Counted from the first letter of the stretch, positions 42,010 to 50,311 are shown. The stretch: 64,000 nucleotides of DNA from Pararhizobium antarcticum (GCF_001885585.1 NZ_LSRP01000085.1:158398-222397); one strand, 5' to 3'. Numbers and translations: made by a program. The notes: a model not told the origin generated them from the sequence alone.

Positions 42010-42023
42010 ACCGGCTGGACGGT
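42010..42023 (-). promoter_or_regulatory. candidate TetR operator
   Basis: ACCGGCTGGACGGT: inverted repeat ACCG and CGGT separated by six bases, 14 bases upstream of the tetR ATG. Size and symmetry suit a TetR dimer. Confidence 0.5.
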
Positions 42024-42150
42024 TTGTCAATTGCTTTATGAGGCAATGACGAAAAACGCGATGAAACGTCGCAAGGCTGAAACCACGCGAATGCCCATTG
42101 TGAAGCTGCAGGCGGTCCCGTAAAAAACAGCACCTGGCAGGACAAAGCGA

Positions 42151-42552
42151 ATGAGTGAACCGGAATCGACGACCCTGTACGAAGCGATCGGCGGCGATGC
42201 GACGGTGGCAGCGCTGACAACGCGCTTCTATGCCCTGATGGACACGCTGCCCGAAGCCGCCCGATGCCGCGCCTTGCATCCCGCCGATCTCACAGGCAGC
42301 CGTGAAAAATTCTATGAATACCTGACCGGCTGGCTTGGCGGACCGCCGCTCTACACCGACAAGCGCGGTCATCCGATGCTGCGCCGCCGCCATTTCGGCG
42401 CCTCCATCGGCGCCGTCGAGCGGGATGAATGGCTTTTTTGCTTCACGCAGGCTCTTGAGGAAACCGTCGCCCACCCGCAATTGCGAAGTGTCATTCTCGA
42501 ACCGGTGACACGGCTCGCCCACCACATGCAGAACAGGGAAGAACCACAATGA
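42151..42552 (+). CDS. group II truncated haemoglobin
   Basis: A 133-residue globin of the truncated (2-over-2) group II. It keeps the family blocks TTRFYALMDTLPEA, the WLGGPPLYTDKRGHPMLRRRH region (proximal His at the end of this block) and the conserved Trp in RDEWLFCF of helix G. Such proteins bind oxygen or NO and are thought to protect respiration. It starts at ATG 42151 after a region without an obvious ribosome site and overlaps the following DUF423 gene by four bases. Confidence 0.92.
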   Translation: MSEPESTTLYEAIGGDATVAALTTRFYALMDTLPEAARCRALHPADLTGSREKFYEYLTGWLGGPPLYTDKRGHPMLRRRHFGASIGAVERDEWLFCFTQALEETVAHPQLRSVILEPVTRLAHHMQNREEPQ

Positions 42553-42917
42553 AGACCAGTTCGTTGCGGCGATCGATCCTCTTCGTCGCGGGCATGATGG
42601 GCCTTGCCGGCGTCGTCAGCGCGGCAGCCGCCTCCCATGGTGCCGATCCGCGCCTGCTCGGCGGCGCCTCTGCCATGTGTCTTGCCCATGCCCCGGCGCT
42701 GGTGGCGCTTTATGCAGCCTGGCCACAGTTCCGCACGGCTGCCCTTGCCGCCCTTCTGCTTGCTGTCGGCACGGCCCTGTTTGCGGCCGACCTGACGGCA
42801 CGGCACATGCTCGGCCACGGGCTGTTTCCGATGTCGGCCCCCACGGGCGGCGTGTTGATGATGCTGGGTTGGCTTTCGATAGCACTCGGTGTCTTTTTAC
42901 CGGCACGCGACGCCTGA
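42549..42917 (+). CDS. DUF423 membrane protein
   Basis: A 122-residue protein with four hydrophobic helices in the pattern of DUF423: a short GLAGVVSAAAASHGADP head, an AHAPALVALYAAW helix, and a final APTGGVLMMLGWLSIALGVF helix. Function unknown. Its ATG overlaps the haemoglobin stop (ATGA), so the two are co-translated. Confidence 0.8.
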   Translation: MKTSSLRRSILFVAGMMGLAGVVSAAAASHGADPRLLGGASAMCLAHAPALVALYAAWPQFRTAALAALLLAVGTALFAADLTARHMLGHGLFPMSAPTGGVLMMLGWLSIALGVFLPARDA

Positions 42918-42928
42918 ACCGCTGACGG

Positions 42929-43300
42929 CTACGGTCGTGGAATGCGCCCGAACCGCAGCAGATTGCCATGCGGATCGTGAATGTAGAACTCTTCCATATT
43001 CCACGGCCGAACGGTCATCGCGCTCAGTTGCGGCACGGCCTTGGCGCTGAACTCGCGGTGCAGGTCACCGATCCCGCCACCACGCAGATAGACCGAACTG
43101 TTCTCGCAAAGCAAACGATCCGTCGCCAGCCAGAAATGCAGCTCCATCTCGGCACGCCGGACAATCAGATAACCGTCGTCCTGGTGCACGACGGTCGAAA
43201 AGCCCAGGCAGTCTCGATAGAAAGCCAGCGTCACGGCAAGATCGAGCGACGGCAGAACCGGCAGAACCTCGATACGATCATCGTCCGATCTGGCTGTCAT
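42929..43300 (-). CDS. VOC-family (glyoxalase/bleomycin-resistance fold) protein
   Basis: A 123-residue vicinal-oxygen-chelate fold protein (LPSLDLAVTLAFYRDCLGFS start, FYIHDPHGNLLRFGRI end with metal-type residues). The substrate is not predictable. The ATG at 43300 overlaps the last base of the upstream IsdG-like gene, so both belong to the same four-gene minus-strand operon. The frame stays open further upstream but inside that gene. Confidence 0.82.
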   Translation of the reverse strand: MTARSDDDRIEVLPVLPSLDLAVTLAFYRDCLGFSTVVHQDDGYLIVRRAEMELHFWLATDRLLCENSSVYLRGGGIGDLHREFSAKAVPQLSAMTVRPWNMEEFYIHDPHGNLLRFGRIPRP

Positions 43301-43614
43301 CACGCGCCCTCGACGACCGAGAAGCCCTCGAATTTTGGCGGCCCGAGATACATCGCCCTGTTGTCGCCGGCATTCTTGTGGGCCGCGCGAAAGTTTTCGG
43401 ATTTTGTCCACGCCGAAAAGGCATCGCGATCCCGCCAGATCGAGCTGGAAACGAACAGGGTATAACCCTCCTCCGCCACCGTCTGGCCGCGCAGCAATTT
43501 GAATTCGACAAAGCCCGGCATGTCCGCCAGGCTCGAATCGCGGTTTTTCCAGACATCCTCGAAAGCCTGTTCATGGCCGATGGTGATCTGGAAGCGGTTC
43601 ATGGCGTAAAACAT
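43300..43614 (-). CDS. hmuQ: haem-degrading monooxygenase, HmuQ/IsdG-like
   Basis: A 104-residue antibiotic-biosynthesis-monooxygenase-fold protein. The haem-degrading triad of IsdG-type enzymes is visible: N6 (MFYAMNRF), W69 (FSAWTKSE) and H79 (FRAAHKN). The Trp-His spacing of ten equals that in IsdG (W67, H77). Rhizobial HmuQ/HmuD proteins of this size cut haem to release iron. The genomic setting, less than 4 kb from the hmu import genes and behind an IRO-type site, fits. It should act in the cytoplasm on imported haem. I cannot exclude a non-haem member of the fold. Confidence 0.78.
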   Translation of the reverse strand: MFYAMNRFQITIGHEQAFEDVWKNRDSSLADMPGFVEFKLLRGQTVAEEGYTLFVSSSIWRDRDAFSAWTKSENFRAAHKNAGDNRAMYLGPPKFEGFSVVEGA

Positions 43615-43622
43615 GGCAATCT

Positions 43623-43892
43623 CTATCTCTTGTCTTTGCGGGCAGGATCTGCGCCCGCAGCGATCGGAAAGCGCAGAATATTGTCCGCAGCGTCAGGCGC
43701 AACAAAAAACGGCTGCCGCACCGGCAAGCGGACCTGTTCATTCGGAAACGCGACCACGTTCGCAACGGTCTCTTCATGAAAGCTGCGGCGCGACAAAAGC
43801 GCGTAGAGTTCCGGAACAAGGCCATCCCCGAACTGGGACGCCATCTTGTGAAGACCGATCATCATGTACTGATCGGGACGCTGCTCGCTCAT
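43623..43892 (-). CDS. 89-residue conserved-looking protein of unknown function in the haem operon
   Basis: A small protein with no signal peptide or membrane segment (starts MSEQRPDQYMMIGLHKMASQF, then a FPNEQVRLPVRQPFFVAP stretch). It is predicted to have mixed helix and beta structure with many Pro and Val. Ribosome site GGAGAAAAAC precedes the ATG. It lies eight bases before the IsdG-like gene and after DUF2325 in the same operon. I do not recognise the family. Position suggests a haem or iron accessory role. Confidence 0.65.
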   Translation of the reverse strand: MSEQRPDQYMMIGLHKMASQFGDGLVPELYALLSRRSFHEETVANVVAFPNEQVRLPVRQPFFVAPDAADNILRFPIAAGADPARKDKR

Positions 43893-43948
43893 GTTTTTCT
43901 CCGTTCGTCGCGTCAGAACGAGACCTGCGCCTCGCCCACTGCCACGGG

Positions 43949-44362
43949 TCAGTTGCCGCGGCCGTGGTTTGTGCTGAGCTCGGCAAACGCCCGCTCGAGG
44001 CTGGACTTGCTGCCGTTACGCAAAGGCACGAAGGCCTTGCCCCACTTCTTGCAGCCGCTTTTCACCCGCAGGCATGCATCATGGCTGATGCAGTCGATCG
44101 GGCAGAACACGCAATCGACGGAGGGCAGGACATTGTCGATGCGTGACACCGCCTCGCGCAGACCGCCATCATGATGGATCAGTTCGGCACCATAGGAAGT
44201 GGCGATCTGGCGCAAATGCGCAACCTGACAATCGCGTCCGCCGACATACAGGAAACTGCGGCCTTCCAGCGTCGGCCGTTCAATCTCAACAACCGTCTCG
44301 ACGACGGTTGCCGGCTGATCGTAGCGGCTCTTGCTCCGCTGCTGACGCTTCTTGTCGTGCAT
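43949..44362 (-). CDS. DUF2325 protein, cysteine-rich
   Basis: A 137-residue protein whose C-terminal half matches DUF2325 (FLYVGGRDCQVAHLRQIA to the end). It has a basic N-terminus. Five cysteines are spaced as DC-VFC-PIDC-ISHDAC-LRVKSGC near residues 90-115, which could bind a metal, haem or an iron-sulfur cluster. It is the first gene of the operon with the 89-residue protein, the IsdG-like enzyme and the VOC protein. I chose ATG 44362 after GGAG. A GTG at 44404 is possible but lacks a site. Confidence 0.75.
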   Translation of the reverse strand: MHDKKRQQRSKSRYDQPATVVETVVEIERPTLEGRSFLYVGGRDCQVAHLRQIATSYGAELIHHDGGLREAVSRIDNVLPSVDCVFCPIDCISHDACLRVKSGCKKWGKAFVPLRNGSKSSLERAFAELSTNHGRGN

Positions 44363-44476
44363 TCTGTCGTCTCCGCCCTTGCGTTTCTCCACGGCAATTT
44401 TCACCGAGATTGACCCGCTTCGTTTCTTGGATGAGAGGACCCTATAAAACTTGATAATTCGAGTAAAGTATAAACA

Positions 44477-44491
44477 TGAGTTTTTTCATCA
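44477..44491 (-). promoter_or_regulatory. IRO-type iron box upstream of the DUF2325 operon
   Basis: On the minus strand TGATGAAAAAACTCA, a TGA-N9-TCA site as used by the rhizobial iron regulator RirA, in an AT-rich promoter-like region 115 bases before the ATG. Confidence 0.45.
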
Positions 44492-44564
44492 TATTTTTCG
44501 ATGCATCAGCAGCGCCTGTCGCCGCCGCCCGCTGCTCAGCACTCTGGCGTACTGTGCCGCGCCG

Positions 44565-45509
44565 TCAGCGCCCTCTTGCAAACTTCATGGGGATGAGAAA
44601 ATCCCAGCTGTTCTTTCCAGCCCCTTCCGGAATGGGCGGGAACGGCGCTGCACGGTTGACCGCGCTCAGGGCAGCTTCATCCAGGATTGGCGAGCCGGAG
44701 CTTTTAGAAATGGTCAATCCACGCACGGCACCGCTCGCCGAAATGGTAAAACGAACCCAGGGCACACCGGTGACCCCCTGCCTTGCCTTTGACGGATATC
44801 GGAAAGCACGGGCCAGTTTCGACCGCACCTTGCCCTTGTAGTTCGAGACAGATGCATTGCCGGACTGTTGCCAGAATGCGCCCTTCTTGCCCTGGGAGGT
44901 GCTCGCCTTGGCCGTTTCAGCTCCGTCGACCTGCCCTTTTTTCTGCGAGGCGACGGCTGCACCAGCTTCCCCGGCCTTCGGGCGGCTCGCATTCTTTTTC
45001 ACCGGTTTTTGCTTCTTCGGTTCCGGCTTCTTGATTTCCTTGCGCTTTTCGACCTTTTCCGGTTCAGGCTTCTGCTCCGGCTTCTTTTCAGGCACGACGG
45101 TCTCGACCGGTGGCACCGTTGCCGTGACCTCGGCTTCCGCAACAGCCACGGGCGGCATCTCGTCGGCGGGCAGGATGATGTCCGCTTCGACCGGCGGAAT
45201 GTCGCTCGGTGTTTCCGCAGCGACCTCGGACTGGACCGGCACGATTTCCTCGGGCACGGCCTCGGCCACTTCGGCGTCGATCGGCTCGATCTCTTCCGGC
45301 TGTTCTTCCAGCGGATCGAGTGGCTCCGTTGGATCGCCGGCCTCGATCACATCCTCAAAGGCGTTGCCGAGAACCGCCACCTCCATGGCTTCGCCGCCGG
45401 CAACCTCCGCCTGTTCGGAAGGCTGTGGATTAAACAGCGTTGCCGCACCGCCATGCGCGAGAAGCGAGACGGCAATGGCGGCAGTCCATGTAAGAGCGGT
45501 ACGCATCAT
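44565..45509 (-). CDS. tonB: TonB-family energy-transducing protein
   Basis: A 314-residue TonB: one N-terminal membrane anchor (TALTWTAAIAVSLLAHGG, starting near residue 4), a long Pro/Glu/Val-rich then Lys-rich periplasmic spacer (about residues 35-190, with VPEKKPEQKPEPEK repeats), and a C-terminal TonB domain (YKGKVRSKLARAFRYPSKARQG through IPEGAGKNSWDFLIPMKF). It passes proton-motive energy to outer-membrane receptors, here probably a haem receptor. It follows a 147-residue exported protein gene in the same direction. No exbB/exbD genes or receptor are next to it. Confidence 0.92.
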   Translation of the reverse strand: MMRTALTWTAAIAVSLLAHGGAATLFNPQPSEQAEVAGGEAMEVAVLGNAFEDVIEAGDPTEPLDPLEEQPEEIEPIDAEVAEAVPEEIVPVQSEVAAETPSDIPPVEADIILPADEMPPVAVAEAEVTATVPPVETVVPEKKPEQKPEPEKVEKRKEIKKPEPKKQKPVKKNASRPKAGEAGAAVASQKKGQVDGAETAKASTSQGKKGAFWQQSGNASVSNYKGKVRSKLARAFRYPSKARQGVTGVPWVRFTISASGAVRGLTISKSSGSPILDEAALSAVNRAAPFPPIPEGAGKNSWDFLIPMKFARGR

Positions 45510-45537
45510 TCTATCAGTCCTGTCGCTGCGGACGTTG

Positions 45538-45981
45538 TCAGCCCTTGAGTTCGACGGGCGATTTCGATCCCGTCCTGAGGGCCTTCATGCAGGCGTCCTT
45601 CGTCAGGACTTCACCGGTGCAGGCCGGTGTGTCATTGATCAGCAGGCTCTTGACGGCCTCGCATTTCGTTCCCGGCAGATCGAACTGGCGGACCTTGGTC
45701 TTGCCGGACGGCAGATCGCGGAAATCGAGCACCGCCATGCGCTCGACAAGCCCTTTCTGATCGAACAATACGAATTCGAACGAAACCTTCGACAGCGACT
45801 GCGCGAGACTATTGTCAGCAACGAAGGTGAACTTGCATCCCTTTTCGCTGGCGACGACGTCATTCAGCTCGATGCTGAGCGTGCCAGCGGCTGCCGTCGC
45901 CGCATCCTGCGCAAAGACCGCGTGACCCGCGCAGGCAGACGCGATCACGGCGACACTCAACAATCCCTGAAGTCTTTTCAT
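45538..45981 (-). CDS. exported protein of unknown function preceding tonB
   Basis: A 147-residue protein with a Sec signal peptide (MKRLQGLLSVAVIASAC, cleavage after VFA) and a mature part containing four cysteines (EKGCKF, GTKCEAV, TPACTGEV, KDACMKAL), probably two disulfides. It has a beta-sandwich-like pattern. ATG 45981 follows AAGGGC. It is the first gene of the tonB unit and is divergent from hmuP, with an IRO-type site in between. I do not know a named family. Context suggests a periplasmic role in haem or siderophore uptake. Confidence 0.75.
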   Translation of the reverse strand: MKRLQGLLSVAVIASACAGHAVFAQDAATAAAGTLSIELNDVVASEKGCKFTFVADNSLAQSLSKVSFEFVLFDQKGLVERMAVLDFRDLPSGKTKVRQFDLPGTKCEAVKSLLINDTPACTGEVLTKDACMKALRTGSKSPVELKG

Positions 45982-46088
45982 GCTTCTAGCCCTTATTGGC
46001 GCCTGACATATCCGTTCCGGCCGCCGGCGCAAACCTCAACCGCGAATACTAGACTAAAAAAATCTGGTATTGCGTCCATATTAAAAGA

Positions 46089-46103
46089 TGAGTATTGAAG
46101 TCA
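46089..46103. promoter_or_regulatory. IRO-type iron box between the tonB unit and hmuP
   Basis: TGAGTATTGAAGTCA fits TGA-N9-TCA of the RirA-type iron box and sits mid-way between two divergent iron-related units. A second AGTAT/ATACT inverted repeat (46091-46095, 46106-46110) overlaps it. Confidence 0.6.
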
Positions 46104-46180
46104 AGATACTAATCGCAACGACAGGCAGACGGCGCGTGTTTCCAGCCCGCCTGCCATGATGCCCAGGACGTCACCCCTGC

Positions 46181-46360
46181 ATGCCAACCGAAACCGACAG
46201 AGCTGCGGCAATCCCGCGATCAACGCTGCAGGGCCAGACCCATCGCATCGTCGAAAGCCGCGATCTATTCCGCGGGGACAACGAAATTCTGATCGCCCAC
46301 GACGGATCGATCTACCGCATGAAAATCACCCGCCAGGGCAAACTCATACTGAACAAATAG
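46181..46360 (+). CDS. hmuP: HemP/HmuP-like haem-uptake protein
   Basis: A 59-residue protein too short for most gene finders. It contains SRDLFRGDNEILIAHDGSIYRMKITRQGKLILNK-type HemP features, notably the SRDLF, DGSIYRM and TRQGKLIL blocks. HmuP in Bradyrhizobium and relatives acts as a co-activator of haem-receptor genes under iron limitation. The gene begins at ATG 46181 and ends seven bases before the hmuS ATG, so the two are co-transcribed. The ribosome site is weak, and the start could be off by a few codons. Confidence 0.85.
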   Translation: MPTETDRAAAIPRSTLQGQTHRIVESRDLFRGDNEILIAHDGSIYRMKITRQGKLILNK

Positions 46361-46367
46361 GCCTGCC

Positions 46368-47423
46368 ATGACCGACACAACACTCCCCTCCCCTTCTGAA
46401 ATCCGCGCCTACCGGGCCGCCAATCCCAAGCTCCGCGAACGCGACATCGCAGCCCAACTCGGCATTTCCGAAGCCGCTTTGGTGGCTGCCGAATGCGGCC
46501 TGAGCGCAGTTCGAATCGACGGCGATGCCAATCGCTTTCTCGCCCGCGCACCGGAACTCGGTGAAGTCATGGCGCTGACCCGCGACGAAAGCGCCGTGCA
46601 TGAAAAGATCGGCGTGTTCGAGACGGCAACAGCCGGCAAGCAGGCCTCCATCGTGCTCGGCAGCGAAATCGACCTGCGCATCTTCCCGAGCGCCTGGGCT
46701 CACGGTTTTGCCGTGACAAAGACGGATGGCGAGGACGTGCGCCGCAGCCTGCAGTTTTTCGACGCCCAGGGAACGGCCGTTCACAAGGTGCATATGCGTC
46801 CGGCCTCGAACCTCACAGCCTATGCCGCGATCGTCGACGACCTGCGGGTCGAGGACCAGAGCCAGATTTTCGTCGCCACGCCGAAAGCAACAGCCAAAAA
46901 CGAACCCGAAACCGTTGTCGACAGCGCAGAACTGCGGGACCAGTGGTCGAAGATGACCGACACGCATCAGTTCCACGGTATCCTGCGCCGGCTGAAGCTC
47001 GACCGCCGCCAGGCCCTGACCAGCATCGGCGATGACTTCGCCTGGAAGCTGGAGGCGTCATCGATCGAGACGATGATGACGCAATCGGCCGAAATCGGTC
47101 TCCCGATCATGTGTTTCGTCGGCAATCACGGCATCATCCAGATCCATTCCGGCCCGGTTGCGACCGTCAAGACAATGGGCCCCTGGCTGAACGTGATGGA
47201 TCCGACCTTCCATCTTCACCTGCGCACCGACCATCTGGCCGAAATCTGGGCGGTTCGCAAGCCGACCGCCGACGGCCACGTGACCTCGCTCGAAGCCCTG
47301 GATTCGAAGGGCGAAATGGTCATCCAGTTCTTCGGTAAGCGCCAGGAAGGCGTGGCGGAGCGCACGGAATGGCGCCGGATCATGGAAGGTCTGCAGCGCC
47401 TCGATACCACTGTGGCTGCATAA
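46368..47423 (+). CDS. hmuS: haem-degrading/trafficking factor HmuS (HemS/ChuX family)
   Basis: A 351-residue cytoplasmic two-repeat HemS-like protein (SPSEIRAYRAANPKLRERDIAAQLGISEAAL start, tandem halves around residues 20-170 and 190-345). HemS/HmuS binds imported haem and is reported to help release its iron. It lies between hmuP and the hmuTUV importer. Together with the IsdG-like enzyme 3 kb away, this strain would have two different haem-handling enzymes. Confidence 0.93.
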   Translation: MTDTTLPSPSEIRAYRAANPKLRERDIAAQLGISEAALVAAECGLSAVRIDGDANRFLARAPELGEVMALTRDESAVHEKIGVFETATAGKQASIVLGSEIDLRIFPSAWAHGFAVTKTDGEDVRRSLQFFDAQGTAVHKVHMRPASNLTAYAAIVDDLRVEDQSQIFVATPKATAKNEPETVVDSAELRDQWSKMTDTHQFHGILRRLKLDRRQALTSIGDDFAWKLEASSIETMMTQSAEIGLPIMCFVGNHGIIQIHSGPVATVKTMGPWLNVMDPTFHLHLRTDHLAEIWAVRKPTADGHVTSLEALDSKGEMVIQFFGKRQEGVAERTEWRRIMEGLQRLDTTVAA

Positions 47424-47435
47424 GGGAGAGGGTTG

Positions 47436-48383
47436 ATGAAAAACGGATACGATTTTCGCAGGCTGCGCTCCTGGGAGCTGACGGTTGCCGTTCTGGCCGT
47501 GTCGGTGCCATTCCTGCTGCCGGTCGCAGCGCCCGGTACCGGGGCGTTCGTGCGCGCTTCCGTGGCACAGGAAATGCAGCAGCCGGACACATCGAGACTG
47601 GTCTCGGTCGGCGGCGCGATCACGGAAATCATCTATGCGCTTGGCGCGGAAAACCGCCTGGTCGGACGCGATTCGACCAGCGTTTATCCGCAAGCCGCTT
47701 TGAAGATCCCGGATGTCGGCTATATGCGCCAGCTTTCGGCCGAAGGCGTGATGGCGACAAATCCAAGCGCGATCATCGCCGTCGAGGGCAGCGGCCCCCC
47801 GGAAGCACTCGCCCTTCTCGGCGACGCCGCGATCCCCTTCGAATCCGTGCCGGAAAGCTATGACGGGGCCGGCATTATCGCAAAGATCAAGACGGTCGGC
47901 GCGTTTCTCGGCCTTGCCGACAAGGCGGAAGCGCTGGCAATCCAGGTCAAGGCCGACCTTGATGCGGCTGTCACCGATGCCGCAAAACGACCGGTATCGG
48001 AACGCAAACGCGTGCTGTTCATCCTTTCGACGCAGGGTGGAAAGATCATGGCTTCCGGTTCCGGAACCGCTGCCGATGCGATCATTGCGCTGTCCGGCAT
48101 GGTCAACGCAACGGATGACTTCCAGGGTTACAAGGCTTTGACAGACGAGGCGATCATTGAGGCAAAGCCGGATGTGGTGCTGATGATGACCCGTGGCGGC
48201 GATCATGCGGCAAGCGATGCCGATTTGTTCGCCCATCCGGCGCTGAGCCTCACGCCGGCGGCGGCGGCGAAAACGGTCATCCGCATGGATGGCCTGCATT
48301 TGCTCGGCTTTGGCCCGCGGACGGCGGGCGCCGTGCGCGAACTGAACGCTGCGGTTTATGGAAAAGCGAATGTCTCGCAGTGA
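47436..48383 (+). CDS. hmuT: haem ABC transporter substrate-binding protein HmuT
   Basis: A 315-residue helical-backbone (type III) periplasmic binding protein with a signal-anchor-like N-terminus (LTVAVLAVSVPFLLPVA) and the family patterns SVGGAITEIIYALGAENRLVGRDSTS and IPFESVPESYDGAG. It carries haem from the outer-membrane receptor to HmuU. ATG 47436 follows AGGGAGAGG, and a TTG at 47433 overlaps it. The end overlaps hmuU by 14 bases. Confidence 0.92.
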   Translation: MKNGYDFRRLRSWELTVAVLAVSVPFLLPVAAPGTGAFVRASVAQEMQQPDTSRLVSVGGAITEIIYALGAENRLVGRDSTSVYPQAALKIPDVGYMRQLSAEGVMATNPSAIIAVEGSGPPEALALLGDAAIPFESVPESYDGAGIIAKIKTVGAFLGLADKAEALAIQVKADLDAAVTDAAKRPVSERKRVLFILSTQGGKIMASGSGTAADAIIALSGMVNATDDFQGYKALTDEAIIEAKPDVVLMMTRGGDHAASDADLFAHPALSLTPAAAAKTVIRMDGLHLLGFGPRTAGAVRELNAAVYGKANVSQ

Positions 48384-49494
48384 AACCATGGTGGCCGATG
48401 GGCGAACCGAAGGCCTTCTCGCACGCCTGAGATCGGACTGGCTGTCCGGCGATCGCTCGCGGATCGCCCGGCTGTTGATCGCCGCACTCGGTGTGATCAC
48501 GGCCACCATGTTCTGTGCATCGATCATGACTGGCGCGGCCGATGCCTCGGTGTCGGACGTCCTGCTGGGCGTGCTCGGACTGAACAACGTCGAGCAGGCG
48601 CTGAGCCTGCGCGACCGGATCATCATTCTTGACATCCGCCTGCCGCGTGCGGTGCTCGGCCTTCTGGTCGGTGCATCGCTCGCCGTTTCCGGCGTTGTCA
48701 TGCAGGGACTGTTCCGCAACCCTCTGGCAGATCCCGGCCTGGTCGGCGTGTCCTCCGGTGCCAGCCTCGGCGCCGTCCTGATGATCGTTCTCGGCACCTC
48801 GGTCTTCGGCCCGCTGTTTGCCGTCTTCGGCTTTTACACTTTGCCGATCGCAGCCTTTCTCGGAGGGCTCGGCACAACCCTGCTTCTCTACCGGATCGCC
48901 ACGCGCAGCGGCCAGACCTCCGTCGCCACCATGCTTTTGGCCGGTATTGCGCTGGGTGCGCTCGCCGGCGCCGTCACCGGCGTTTTGATCTTCATGGCCG
49001 ACGACAAGCAATTGCGTGACCTGACCTTCTGGGGTCTCGGATCGCTGGCTGGCGCAAACTGGACGAAGATCATGGCGGCCGGACCGATTATTGTCCTATC
49101 GCTTGCCGTCGTGCCGTTTCTGGCGCGTGGCCTGAATGCGCTGACGCTCGGCGAAGCCGCGGCTTTCCATATGGGCGTTCCTGTCCAGCGGCTGAAGAAC
49201 ATTGCCATCGTCAGCGTCGCAGCCGCCACCGGCGCATCTGTTGCCGTCTCCGGCGGCATCGGCTTCGTCGGCATCGTCGTCCCGCATGTCCTGCGCCTTA
49301 TCATCGGCCCGGATCATCGTTATCTCCTGCCGGCCTCAGCCCTGCTCGGCGGCACGTTGCTGATCTTCGCCGACATGATCGCTCGCACCATTGTGCCGCC
49401 TGCCGAACTGCCGATCGGCATCATCACCGCCTTTGCCGGAGCCCCCTTCTTCCTCTGGATCCTTCTGCGCGGTCGCACGCATATGGGCCTTTGA
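48370..49494 (+). CDS. hmuU: haem ABC transporter permease HmuU (FecCD family)
   Basis: A 374-residue permease with about ten helices and the FecCD/BtuC pattern: RLPRAVLGLLVGASLAVSG near residue 95, and NPLADPGLVGVSSGASLG. The loop GEAAAFHMGVPVQRLKN contacts the ATPase. It starts inside the last codons of hmuT. I prefer ATG 48370 (GGAAAAGCGA upstream), though ATGs at 48358 and 48388 are possible. It forms the channel for haem with HmuV. Confidence 0.92.
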   Translation: MSRSETMVADGRTEGLLARLRSDWLSGDRSRIARLLIAALGVITATMFCASIMTGAADASVSDVLLGVLGLNNVEQALSLRDRIIILDIRLPRAVLGLLVGASLAVSGVVMQGLFRNPLADPGLVGVSSGASLGAVLMIVLGTSVFGPLFAVFGFYTLPIAAFLGGLGTTLLLYRIATRSGQTSVATMLLAGIALGALAGAVTGVLIFMADDKQLRDLTFWGLGSLAGANWTKIMAAGPIIVLSLAVVPFLARGLNALTLGEAAAFHMGVPVQRLKNIAIVSVAAATGASVAVSGGIGFVGIVVPHVLRLIIGPDHRYLLPASALLGGTLLIFADMIARTIVPPAELPIGIITAFAGAPFFLWILLRGRTHMGL

Positions 49495-49504
49495 GACAAA
49501 GATC

Positions 49505-50293
49505 ATGATCAGTGCATCCAACCTCATCGTTCAGCTTTCGGATAAGCGCGTCCTGCATGGCGTTTCTCTCGAGGCAAGGGCCGGCGAATTGACCGCAATT
49601 GCAGGGCCGAACGGCTCGGGCAAGACGACAACCTTGAAGGCCATCGCCGGCGAGACGGCCTATGACGGCACGGTCCGTATCAATGGCCACGACATCACCA
49701 CGCTAAAACCATGGGAACTGGCACTGAAGCGCGCCGTCCTACCGCAGGCGACCGTCATTTCGTTTCCCTTCACCGTGCGCGAAATCGTCCGCATGGGCCT
49801 CTCGATCGGGGGCGGCGTTGGCACAGCGCTGACGGACCGCATTGCGCAGCAGGCGCTGGACGCTGTCGATCTCACGGGTTTTTCCGGTCGCTTCTACCAG
49901 GAACTCTCGGGCGGCGAACAACAGCGCGTGCAGATGGCTCGCGTGCTTTGCCAGATCTGGGAGCCTATCCGGAATGGCGAACCGTCCTTCCTGCTGCTCG
50001 ACGAACCGGTGTCCAGCCTCGACATCCGCCACCAGCTGACGATCATGCGGCTGGCCCGGGATTTTTGTGCGCGTGGCGGCGGCGTCATCGCCGTCATGCA
50101 CGATCTCAATCTCTCGGCCATGTTCGCCGACAAGATGATCCTGATGAAGGCTGGCCGCATCCGCGCTGCAGGCTCGCCGCAGGAGGTGATGACCGACTCG
50201 ATCATGGAAACAGTGTTTGGCTGCACCATGCGCGTCAACGTAACCCCGCTCGGCACCACACCCTTCATCCTTCCGCATACCGCAGCGCATTAA
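49505..50293 (+). CDS. hmuV: haem ABC transporter ATPase HmuV
   Basis: A 262-residue ATPase, Walker A GPNGSGKTT near residue 38, signature LSGGEQQRV near 140, Walker B FLLLDEPVSSLD and switch His in AVMHDLNLS. It is of the FepC/BtuD class and powers HmuU. It begins ten bases after the hmuU stop. The operon probably ends here. Confidence 0.93.
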   Translation: MISASNLIVQLSDKRVLHGVSLEARAGELTAIAGPNGSGKTTTLKAIAGETAYDGTVRINGHDITTLKPWELALKRAVLPQATVISFPFTVREIVRMGLSIGGGVGTALTDRIAQQALDAVDLTGFSGRFYQELSGGEQQRVQMARVLCQIWEPIRNGEPSFLLLDEPVSSLDIRHQLTIMRLARDFCARGGGVIAVMHDLNLSAMFADKMILMKAGRIRAAGSPQEVMTDSIMETVFGCTMRVNVTPLGTTPFILPHTAAH

Positions 50294-50311
50294 TTACTTT
50301 GCCCTAATTCA

